Shown piece by piece: positions 7,288 through 12,878 of a DNA stretch of 16,444 nucleotides. The DNA comes from Chlamydiae bacterium RIFCSPHIGHO2_12_FULL_27_8 (GTDB taxonomy: Bacteria; Chlamydiota; Chlamydiia; Chlamydiales; SM23-39), in contig MGLU01000068.1 of assembly GCA_001796155.1 (NCBI GenBank), positions 1 through 16,444 of the forward strand. Reading direction: 5' to 3'. Positions within the stretch are counted from its first letter, which is position 1, and each line of letters begins with the position of its first letter. Both the position numbers and the translations under genes were made by a program. The notes beneath the pieces were generated by a model. That model saw nothing but the letters and a program-made list of their open reading frames with translations, was not told where the DNA came from and did not search any database.

Positions 7288-8658
7288 CTAAAATATTTCT
7301 GTTAATTTTAGTGCTATTTCAGGACTTGTAATAACAATTACAGTATCTCCCGGAGAAAGAATTCTATTACCTTTTCCTATCATTATTCTTCCTCTGTTTT
7401 CAATAGCAGTTATAAGTAGATTTTTTGGAAGTTTATTTGAAAGATCTGATAGGGGAATACCGACTATTTTTGAATCTTCAGAGACAGAAAGCTCCATAAC
7501 TTTTGCTTTATTTTCTACTAAAGTCGCAATGGATATTAAAGTATCTTCATGTAAAATTGATAAAATTCTATTAGCAATATTAATTCTTTCAGAGACTGAA
7601 AATTTAATATTATTTTTTTGTAAAAGAGGAGCAAATTCTGTATTTGAAATTAAACTAATTACTTTTCTGCATTTTAAATCTCTAGCTATATTTGCTATTA
7701 AAAAATTTCTTGCATCAACATTTGTGGTACAAACAAATGCATCATCATTTTGTATTTGTTCAGAATTTAAAAAATCAATATTTGTTGCATCTTCATTTAA
7801 AATTGTAGAATTTGGTAAAAGGTCAGCAACTTCTTCACATCTTTTTTTATCAATTTCTATAATTTTAACATTAATGTTTCTAAGTTCTAATATATGAGCT
7901 AGTCTAACACCTACTGCTGTAGCTCCGACTATTGTTATATTTTCAAGCTTAATTTTTTCAATTTTAAAAAAAGCATCTATGTCTTTTAAAAAAGAACTAT
8001 CTCCTACAATTGTAACTTCATCACCTGCTTGAATAAAATCTTCACCATGAGGAAAAATAACTTCATCTAAAACTTCTTCAGTGTTTTTCGGATTGATTTT
8101 TTTTCGTTTTATCAATCCAATTATCATTTCATTTGGAATTTTTAAATCTTTTAATAAAATGTTCTGCTTATCAAAATTTGTAGGAATTGTAAGTGTTCGC
8201 ATCTGAATTGCCCCATGGGCAAAATTTTCAACTAAAAGATCTTTTGGGTTTACAATAAGTTTTAAAATATCATTTGCCGCTAAAACTTCTGCACCAATAA
8301 AATGATCAACATAAAAAAGTCTTCCAAAATCGATTCTTGATCTTGCTAAAAATCCTATTTCTTTTACTCTTGCAACAGTTTTAGGATAACCCAAATTTTT
8401 TGCAATAGCACATGAAACTAAATTTGTTTCATCATCTCCGGTCATGGCAATAAAAATATCCGGTTCAAACTCTAAAAGTTCATCTAAAATTTTCCATCTG
8501 GAACCATATCCTACAAGAGTGGCAATATCAGCACCTTCTGAAACTTTTTCAAGCCTCTGGGGATCCTTGTCTATTATTGTAACATTATGTTCGTCTTTTG
8601 CTAAAACTGAAGCTAAATATGATCCAAGCTCGCCGGCACCGAGAATTACTATATTCAT
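7288..8658 (-). CDS. trkA: Trk potassium uptake regulatory subunit TrkA
   Basis: TrkA is the cytoplasmic ring protein that binds NAD(H) and adenine nucleotides and gates TrkH. The 456 residues match full-length two-repeat TrkA (E. coli 458). Each half has a Rossmann RCK-N domain followed by an RCK-C domain. The first nucleotide loop is GAGELG (7-12) with the ribose-binding acidic end TIIDKD. The second is VGATAVG with KIIEIDK. The C-terminal halves contain VGIPLSDL and DTVIVITSPE-type strands. ATG at 8658 is preceded by a weak GGA. It is the first gene of trkA-trkH and perhaps of ruvC-ruvA too, since the whole run lies on one strand with short gaps. Confidence 0.97.
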   Translation of the reverse strand: MNIVILGAGELGSYLASVLAKDEHNVTIIDKDPQRLEKVSEGADIATLVGYGSRWKILDELLEFEPDIFIAMTGDDETNLVSCAIAKNLGYPKTVARVKEIGFLARSRIDFGRLFYVDHFIGAEVLAANDILKLIVNPKDLLVENFAHGAIQMRTLTIPTNFDKQNILLKDLKIPNEMIIGLIKRKKINPKNTEEVLDEVIFPHGEDFIQAGDEVTIVGDSSFLKDIDAFFKIEKIKLENITIVGATAVGVRLAHILELRNINVKIIEIDKKRCEEVADLLPNSTILNEDATNIDFLNSEQIQNDDAFVCTTNVDARNFLIANIARDLKCRKVISLISNTEFAPLLQKNNIKFSVSERINIANRILSILHEDTLISIATLVENKAKVMELSVSEDSKIVGIPLSDLSNKLPKNLLITAIENRGRIMIGKGNRILSPGDTVIVITSPEIALKLTEIF

Positions 8659-8688
8659 TTTTATCCATTAAATAAATTATTCACTTAA

Positions 8689-8717
8689 TATATATATAAT
8701 TCTTTTTTGTATAACAA
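8689..8717 (-). promoter_or_regulatory. Putative promoter of the trkA-trkH-ruvC-ruvA run
   Basis: On the minus strand TTGTTA (8717-8712) is followed after 17 bases by TATATA (8694-8689), about 30 bases before the trkA ATG. The -10 region is a simple TA run, so its exact placement is uncertain. Confidence 0.38.
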
Positions 8718-8785
8718 GTTTTTCAATAAATAATTGACTATTAGTAGATTCTGTAAAATTAATGCATTTTTATTATAAAAACTAC

Positions 8786-8813
8786 TTGCTTTTTAGTTAA
8801 AACTTTTTAATCA
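8786..8813 (+). promoter_or_regulatory. Possible promoter of tRNA-Arg and downstream genes
   Basis: TTGCTT (8786-8791) and TAATCA (8808-8813) are 16 bases apart, and the second box ends 13 bases before the tRNA. An upstream TTGACT at 8734 has a better -35 but no -10 at proper distance (TAAAAT is only 14 bases away). Weak support. Confidence 0.25.
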
Positions 8814-8826
8814 TTAGAAGTTTTAT

Positions 8827-8900
8827 GCACCGGTAGCTCAACCGGATAGAGTATCTGGCTACGGACCAGAAGGTTAGAGGTTCGACTCCTCTCCGGTGCG
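8827..8900 (+). tRNA. tRNA-Arg, anticodon ACG
   Basis: A full cloverleaf can be drawn. The acceptor stem is GCACCGG (8827-8833) with CCGGTGC (8893-8899) and discriminator G8900. The D stem is GCTC/GAGT with one wobble pair. The anticodon stem is TCTGG/CCAGA with loop CTACGGA, giving anticodon ACG at 8861-8863. The T stem is AGAGG/CCTCT with loop TTCGACT. All stems pair completely. ACG would be deaminated to ICG by TadA and read CGU, CGC and CGA. The 3' CCA is not encoded. The next bases, AAGGA, already form the ribosome-binding site of the following gene, so tRNA and mRNA probably share a transcript and need 3' processing there. Confidence 0.97.
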
Positions 8901-8912
8901 AAGGATATATAA

Positions 8913-9542
8913 ATGCAAATAGAAATATTTGTCTTAGGTCCGCTTGAGAATAATACTTTTTTAATAATTTGTGAAAAAACAAATAAAGCTGCTGTTATTG
9001 ATCCATCTTTTGGAGCATTAAAAGCATTGAAAAAGTATACGGTTAATAAAAATATTTTTATTGAAAAAATTTTATTGACCCATTCTCATTTTGACCATAT
9101 TTATGATGTAAATAAAATTAAAACTGAATATTCGGCTTTAATTTATATTCATGAACTTGATGTTAAAAATTTAACTGATCCCGGTTCTGACAATATTTTT
9201 TCAGATGTTTTAGTTGAAAAGGTTATTCCTGATGTTCTTCTTAAAGGCGGAGAGCAAATAAAAATTGGTGAAATAATTTTAGATGTTATTCATACTCCCG
9301 GTCATACTCCAGGGGGAATATGTTTTTTATCTAAAAAAGATAAAATTTTATTTTCAGGAGATACTTTATTTAAAGGTACATATGGAAGAATAGATTTTCC
9401 AACTTCAAATAGAGAGGATATGATAAATTCCTTAAAAAAATTAAGTCAACTTGATAAGGAAACAATTGTATATCCGGGTCATTTTAATTCTACATCAATT
9501 TCAAATGAAAGTTGGTTAAACAATTTTGAAAAATTAATATAA
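8913..9542 (+). CDS. Metallo-beta-lactamase-fold hydrolase (glyoxalase II-like)
   Basis: This 209-residue protein is a member of the MBL superfamily near the glyoxalase II/YcbL group. It probably hydrolyses a thioester or similar bond with one or two zinc or iron ions. The metal ligands are all visible: THSHFDH (H57, H59, D61, H62), PGH (H131 in HTPGHTPGG), SGDT (D150) and YPGH (H190). It lacks the roughly 40-residue C-terminal glutathione-binding extension of classical glyoxalase II, so glutathione esters need not be the substrate. ATG at 8913 has AAGGA seven bases upstream. It sits 12 bases after tRNA-Arg and 15 bases before the peroxiredoxin gene, so an oxidative or electrophile stress role is plausible. 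Confidence 0.88.
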   Translation: MQIEIFVLGPLENNTFLIICEKTNKAAVIDPSFGALKALKKYTVNKNIFIEKILLTHSHFDHIYDVNKIKTEYSALIYIHELDVKNLTDPGSDNIFSDVLVEKVIPDVLLKGGEQIKIGEIILDVIHTPGHTPGGICFLSKKDKILFSGDTLFKGTYGRIDFPTSNREDMINSLKKLSQLDKETIVYPGHFNSTSISNESWLNNFEKLI

Positions 9543-9557
9543 AATTAGAGGTAAAAT

Positions 9558-10139
9558 ATGTCGCTTGTCGGAAAAAAAGCCCCCGAATTTAAATCAAAGG
9601 CTGTAATAAAAAATAAATTGGATGAAGATTTCTCTTTATCAAATTTCCATGGAAAATATGTGATTTTCTTTTTTTATCCACTGGATTTTACATTTGTATG
9701 CCCAACGGAACTACATGCATTTCAAGAAAAACTTGAAAGTTTTAAAATAAAAAACGCTCAATTGGTCGGCTGTTCTGTTGATAGTATATATTCACATTAT
9801 GCTTGGCTTGATATGCCTAAAGAAAAGGGCGGTATTAAGGGGATTGAATATCCATTAGTTTCAGATATTACTAAAGATATATCTAAAGCATATGGCGTAT
9901 ATAATGAAGATGAAGGTGTTGCATATAGAGGTTTATTTTTAATAGATAAAGATGGGATTGTCCGTCATGAAATTATTAATGATTTATTTCTTGGTAGATC
10001 TGTTGATGAAGCTTTAAGGGTTTTAGATGGTCTTATATGTTTTGAAACTCATGGAGAAGTTTGTCCTGCAAACTGGCATGAAGGAGAAAAAACATTAAAA
10101 GCTTCAAAAGAAGGAGTCGTAAAATATTTTAATGATTAG
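9558..10139 (+). CDS. Typical 2-Cys peroxiredoxin (AhpC/Tsa family)
   Basis: Peroxiredoxins reduce hydrogen peroxide, organic peroxides and peroxynitrite with a reactive cysteine. The 193 residues carry the active site PLDFTFVCPTE with T45 and peroxidatic C48, the partner arginine in VAYRG (R124), and resolving C169 in HGEVCPANW. This is the typical 2-Cys, dimer-forming class. The C-terminus has a YF pair (KYF), while the GGLG element of oxidation-sensitive eukaryotic enzymes is only partly matched (GGIKG). No AhpF or thioredoxin partner is in the window. AGAGG lies six bases before the ATG. It probably shares an operon with the MBL-fold gene and overlaps the convergent unknown gene by 11 bases. 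Confidence 0.96.
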   Translation: MSLVGKKAPEFKSKAVIKNKLDEDFSLSNFHGKYVIFFFYPLDFTFVCPTELHAFQEKLESFKIKNAQLVGCSVDSIYSHYAWLDMPKEKGGIKGIEYPLVSDITKDISKAYGVYNEDEGVAYRGLFLIDKDGIVRHEIINDLFLGRSVDEALRVLDGLICFETHGEVCPANWHEGEKTLKASKEGVVKYFND

Positions 10140-10500
10140 TTAAAAAATCATAAAAGTCATTTTGATTGATTATTAAAATACTTTTAAAAATATTACAAAT
10201 TTTCAAGGAAGCTTCTATGATATGGGAGCTTCCAACATTCGGGATAAAAATTGCATCTAAGGATAAAATTTCATTTTTCAAATAATCAAATCCAAAAAAA
10301 TAATCTTCAGTACTTACATCTTCTTCTTTTACTCTAAAAAAAATAATTTTATTTTTTTTAAAGATTGAATTTACAGCAAAATCTATACCGATATTTTTTT
10401 TTGATATACCTAGAGATAAAAAAATATTTTCTAAATTATCAAAAACATATGGTTTGTTGAATTCACCATTTGAAGAATTTGAAAAAATAGCTATATCCAT
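10129..10500 (-). CDS. Conserved-looking hypothetical protein, 123 residues
   Basis: I do not recognise a named family. The protein begins MDIAIFSNSSNGEF and alternates short hydrophobic strands with helices. It includes DAIFIPNVGSSHIIEASLKI near residues 83-102, then SILIINQNDFYDFL near the end. This pattern suggests a small alpha/beta, perhaps Rossmann-like, fold. There is no signal peptide or membrane segment. ATG at 10500 has a good AGGGGAAG ribosome-binding site, which supports real translation. It is convergent with the peroxiredoxin gene and overlaps its end. I recall a small unknown gene next to the ahpC homologue in Chlamydia trachomatis, which may be the counterpart, but I cannot verify it. 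Confidence 0.7.
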   Translation of the reverse strand: MDIAIFSNSSNGEFNKPYVFDNLENIFLSLGISKKNIGIDFAVNSIFKKNKIIFFRVKEEDVSTEDYFFGFDYLKNEILSLDAIFIPNVGSSHIIEASLKICNIFKSILIINQNDFYDFLTNH

Positions 10501-10565
10501 TTATCTTCCCCTTCTTCAATTGTTTAATATTTTTAAAAAATTGAATCAATAGAAAAAAACAAACA

Positions 10566-10712
10566 AAAATTTTTTATTCTTATGATTTTTAAAATAGAAA
10601 CAATACTTATTTGTTTTTTTGTAAGAGAATCTAGCTATTCTTCTAGCCAAGGAAAAAGTGACCATTGAATTCTTTCCCAATATTGTGATATTGTTTTTCC
10701 TATATTACTCAT
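10566..10712 (-). pseudogene. Decayed N-terminus of an IS transposase (in-frame stop)
   Basis: Minus-strand ATG at 10712, with AAGGAG five bases upstream, opens a 25-codon frame that contains SQYWERIQWSLFPWLEE and stops at TAG (10637-10635). In the same frame after the stop the reading continues as LDSLTKKQISIVSILKIIRI and then KNF. Both halves resemble the N-terminus that I remember for a group of IS transposases: YW-x-x-IQ-x-x-LFPWLEEELGPLTEKQQQLI, then ILE-x-IRIE-x-F. The stop replaces the third Glu of EEE. The similarity ends near 10566 and nothing of the catalytic domain is present. It is a remnant. The intact ribosome-binding site means that a 25-residue peptide could still be made. Confidence 0.65.
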
Positions 10713-10863
10713 AAAGGCTCCTTTTAAGAAGGGTAATTTGTTTTGCAATAAATATTTTACTATAATTGAGTCTTTATGAGTATGTTTAAGAGTAAGAATT
10801 TTGAAAAAAATTGATTTTTTTAGAATAAAATCAGCTTATATTAGACTTTTGCAAGAAGCTCGA

Positions 10864-10869
10864 TATAAT
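10864..10869 (+). promoter_or_regulatory. -10 box (TATAAT) of the ankyrin gene
   Basis: A perfect TATAAT lies 34 bases before the ankyrin gene ATG. The -35 at proper distance (TTAGAC at 10841) is poor, so strength and use are uncertain. Confidence 0.4.
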
Positions 10870-10903
10870 AAACTTTATTAAAATGTAAAAAAGGAAGAAA
10901 AAT

Positions 10904-11641
10904 ATGGCTGTAAATTTAGATTCAACCTGGGCTCTGAGAGCAGAAAGATCGCTAATGCCCTTGCCTGTGCATAGTGTTCCATCTCTAGCTTTAATGTCAT
11001 TTAAAACACTTATAGCTGCTGAAGAAGGTTTTATAAGATTGGCCGAAAATGTTGCAGCTAATGTTAGAAACCCTCCGGATATAGTTAGTTTTGCCCAAGC
11101 TATTGAAGAAGATGTTGGAAGGTTTCGGGAAATATTTAGAGAGACGTTACAAGATCCAACTTTAGCGAATTTAAATACTCCTCTATTAAGAGCAGCCAGG
11201 GAAGGGCATATAAATGGAGTGATTATGGCACTTGAAAAAGGTGCTGATGTAAATCTGGCAGATGCGTATGAATGGGCCGCATTGATGCATGCAGCAATTG
11301 GAGATCATAAAGAGACGGCAGCGTTATTGATTGAGAAAGGTGCTGATGTAAATCTGGCAGATGAATATGAAGAGACCGCATTGATGAATGCAGCAGAGAG
11401 AGATTATATAGAGATGGCAGCATTATTGATTGAGAGTGGTGCTGATGTAAATCTGGCAGATGCGTATGAATGGACCGCATTGATACATGCAGCAAGGGGA
11501 GGTCATATAAAGATGATAGAATTATTGATTGAGAGTGGTGCTGATGTAAATTCGGCAGATATATATGGAGATACCGCATTGATGCATGCAGCAGAGAGAG
11601 GATATAGAGATATTGAAGAAATGTTAAGAAGGAATAGTTAA
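10904..11641 (+). CDS. Ankyrin-repeat protein, possible host-directed effector
   Basis: The 245-residue protein has an unrecognised N-terminal region (about 1-88), then about five ankyrin repeats of 33 residues to the C-terminus. Repeat cores read TALMHAA and LLIESGADVNLADAYEW, with slight variation. Ankyrin repeats bind other proteins, and in intracellular bacteria they are common in proteins sent into the host. No Sec signal peptide or membrane segment is visible, so export would need another route. Start choice is clear: AAGGAAG before ATG at 10904. Three lines of the gene have 45 to 52 percent G+C (for example 31 of 60 at 10921-10980), far above the neighbours. Together with the near-identical DNA repeats this points to recent acquisition or expansion. 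The target and function are unknown. Confidence 0.85.
   Translation: MAVNLDSTWALRAERSLMPLPVHSVPSLALMSFKTLIAAEEGFIRLAENVAANVRNPPDIVSFAQAIEEDVGRFREIFRETLQDPTLANLNTPLLRAAREGHINGVIMALEKGADVNLADAYEWAALMHAAIGDHKETAALLIEKGADVNLADEYEETALMNAAERDYIEMAALLIESGADVNLADAYEWTALIHAARGGHIKMIELLIESGADVNSADIYGDTALMHAAERGYRDIEEMLRRNS
11240..11635 (+). repeat. 99-bp tandem repeats inside the ankyrin gene
   Basis: The segment GGTGCTGATGTAAAT recurs at 11240, 11339, 11438 and 11537, exactly 99 bases (33 codons) apart. Between the copies at 11240 and 11438 the first 57 bases differ at only two places. Such DNA-level identity suggests recent duplication and allows copy-number change by recombination. Confidence 0.9.
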
Positions 11642-11797
11642 GTTCTTCACTATATTTTGAATAAAACTTTTAGATCAAAACGATGTGACTAATCAAATTA
11701 TTTTTACATGTTTTGCGTAAGGTGGCGTAGTTAGATCTAAACAGCCCAGACATAGAAAGATTTGGTACTCTAAATTAGTACAACAAACTTCAAAAAA

Positions 11798-12505
11798 TTA
11801 ATTCTTCTCTTTTAGCAAAGCTTTTGGGAATAAGATATAGTTTTCTTTATGTATGTGTATATGAAGATCCTCTTCAAGAGCTATAATCTTATTTTTTAAA
11901 ACTTTAAGAGAAGTGCAAGCTTCAAAACCCTCTTTATTAATTATATCTTCCATTTCTTTTAAAAGTGCTCCGGCTATCTTATGCTCAGCTTTCATCTGTT
12001 TGATAGGATTATTTATTGTAGCGTGAGGATTTTCTTCTCTATTCGCACAGCCAAAGTTTTGTACTTTACCTAATTTATCCAATTCTTTAATGGCAGGAAA
12101 TAAGATTTTCTCTTCTTTTTTAAAATGCATAGAAAGATCATCAGATAGTATTTTAAAAATCTTTTGAAGTCTTAGTAAGTTATCAGACTTATGGCGATGT
12201 ACCACTTTATCCAGCAGATCCAAAATTTCAGGCATCTCTTTTTTTGTAAATATATGATGAGTATTTTCTATATGATCCGCCAAATCAGATAAACTTAAAT
12301 TATTTACATCTATCTCTTTTGGGATAATAGTGAGTGAATTAAGCTCATCTATGATCTTTTGACTATCTAAACTTTTCTCACTGCATGCATTTTTTAGTGT
12401 TTTATCGCCATTGCAGCAGTAGTCCAAATGGTGCTTTTCCAATATTTTATAAAATGATGGGTTTTGCAAAACTATATCTTTTAGAGCTATATTTTCATTT
12501 AACAT
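11798..12505 (-). CDS. RIC/ScdA/YtfE-type di-iron protein for repair of iron centres
   Basis: RIC proteins help to restore Fe-S clusters damaged by nitric oxide or peroxide through a hemerythrin-like di-iron site. The 235 residues show both family domains. An N-terminal ScdA_N (DUF542) domain has HHLDYCCNGDKTLKNAC (C30, C31). A C-terminal four-helix hemerythrin domain has candidate ligands H84, H105, H127 with E131, H175 and H217 with E221, in the expected H-x-x-x-E pairs. It is cytoplasmic. The start ATG at 12505 has AAGG six to seven bases upstream, held in the loop of a small hairpin. The gene stands alone on the minus strand between the ankyrin and SNF2 genes. It fits an organism that meets host nitric oxide or low oxygen. 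Confidence 0.93.
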   Translation of the reverse strand: MLNENIALKDIVLQNPSFYKILEKHHLDYCCNGDKTLKNACSEKSLDSQKIIDELNSLTIIPKEIDVNNLSLSDLADHIENTHHIFTKKEMPEILDLLDKVVHRHKSDNLLRLQKIFKILSDDLSMHFKKEEKILFPAIKELDKLGKVQNFGCANREENPHATINNPIKQMKAEHKIAGALLKEMEDIINKEGFEACTSLKVLKNKIIALEEDLHIHIHKENYILFPKALLKEKN

Positions 12506-12520
12506 ATGTTACCTTAACAT
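12506..12520 (-). promoter_or_regulatory. Hairpin carrying the RIC ribosome-binding site
   Basis: Directly before the RIC start codon the minus strand reads ATGTTA-AGG-TAACAT, a perfect 6-bp inverted repeat with a 3-base loop. The AGG of the ribosome-binding site is that loop, six bases from the ATG. It could act as a weak RNA hairpin or as a DNA operator. It does not match the NsrR or FNR consensus that I know. Confidence 0.5.
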
Positions 12521-12699
12521 TTTTTAAAAATCTGATAAGCTTACTTGCTTCTAAAAAAAAGCTTATTTGTAAATATACCATAAAGACTCATTTATTTAGA
12601 GATAATTTTCTCCTTATTCGATAATTTGATTTGCAATTTCTTTTTGGTATTCCAAGTCGTCTTTTCTGTTAGCGTCAAATAGAAATGATACCTTTTTTC

Positions 12700-12728
12700 T
12701 TGTAATATATAGGTTTTCTTGTTAAAAT
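12700..12728 (+). promoter_or_regulatory. Putative promoter of the SNF2-SWIM pair
   Basis: TTGTAA (12700-12705) and TAAAAT (12723-12728) are 17 bases apart. Transcription would start near 12735, leaving a leader of about 140 bases that is richer in G+C than the sequence just before it. Confidence 0.4.
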
Positions 12729-12742
12729 TTCGTATCTTTTAA

Positions 12743-12874
12743 AGGTCTATCGAGGGTACTTGGAATATTAAGCCTTTGGAGAAAGCGGAAGACTCGGCCC
12801 GAAAATCGTGCAAAGCAGCTTTATGTGAATTAGAAAACCCCCAGATTTATCTAAGGGTAGGTTTAAGGAGATAG
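12743..12874 (+). pseudogene. Orphan 3' tail of an unidentified gene (or very small ORF)
   Basis: One frame stays open for 43 codons from 12743 to the TAG at 12872-12874, right after an in-frame TAA. It reads GTWNIKPLEKAEDSARKSC in the middle and ends NPQIYLRVGLRR. The codons are mixed and not AT-skewed like the spacer DNA around it. There is no ATG; TTG at 12776 would give 32 residues. The stop lies four bases before the SNF2 start and the frame covers its ribosome-binding site, a typical operon junction. I read it as the remaining end of a gene that once preceded the SNF2 gene. No family is recognised. Confidence 0.4.
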
Positions 12875-12878
12875 TAAT

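Larger units (their letters stand above)
10501..10903. other. Gene-free region between the unknown gene and the ankyrin gene
   Basis: This 403-base stretch holds the transposase remnant (10566-10712) and the ankyrin gene's likely promoter (-10 TATAAT at 10864). The remainder is very AT-rich; the line 10561-10620 has 7 G or C in 60. I see no RNA gene or terminal inverted repeats that would bound a whole insertion sequence. Confidence 0.6.
12506..12878. other. Divergent gap between RIC and SNF2 genes
   Basis: This 373-base gap holds the RIC hairpin, an 8-bp inverted repeat (ATAAGCTT at 12535-12542 and AAGCTTAT at 12559-12566), a 10-bp inverted pair (TATTCCAAGT at 12648-12657 and ACTTGGAATA at 12758-12767), a promoter candidate for the SNF2 gene, and an orphan coding tail from 12743. 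No RNA gene was recognised. Confidence 0.6.

Noticed and set aside
8734..8759. TTGACT with TAAAAT as promoter for tRNA-Arg
   Set aside because: The spacing is 14 bases, too short for a sigma70-type promoter, and the -10 ends more than 60 bases before the tRNA.
8797..8982. Minus-strand open frame of 61 codons across the tRNA
   Set aside because: It covers the complete tRNA-Arg and the start of the MBL gene; a tRNA gene read backwards explains it.
11223..11579. A long open frame on the minus strand inside the ankyrin gene
   Set aside because: It is the antisense of four near-identical 99-bp units, so absence of stops is repeated by duplication. Its product is His/Leu-rich low-complexity sequence with no family features.
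11642..11797. Possible second gene remnant after the ankyrin gene (plus frame with LDLNSPDIERFGTLN)
   Set aside because: The frame has stops on both sides within a few codons and matches no family that I know, so the case is too weak.
12385..12624. Plus-strand open frame opposite the start of the RIC gene
   Set aside because: It lies over conserved RIC codons, including the CC motif, and has no recognisable product.
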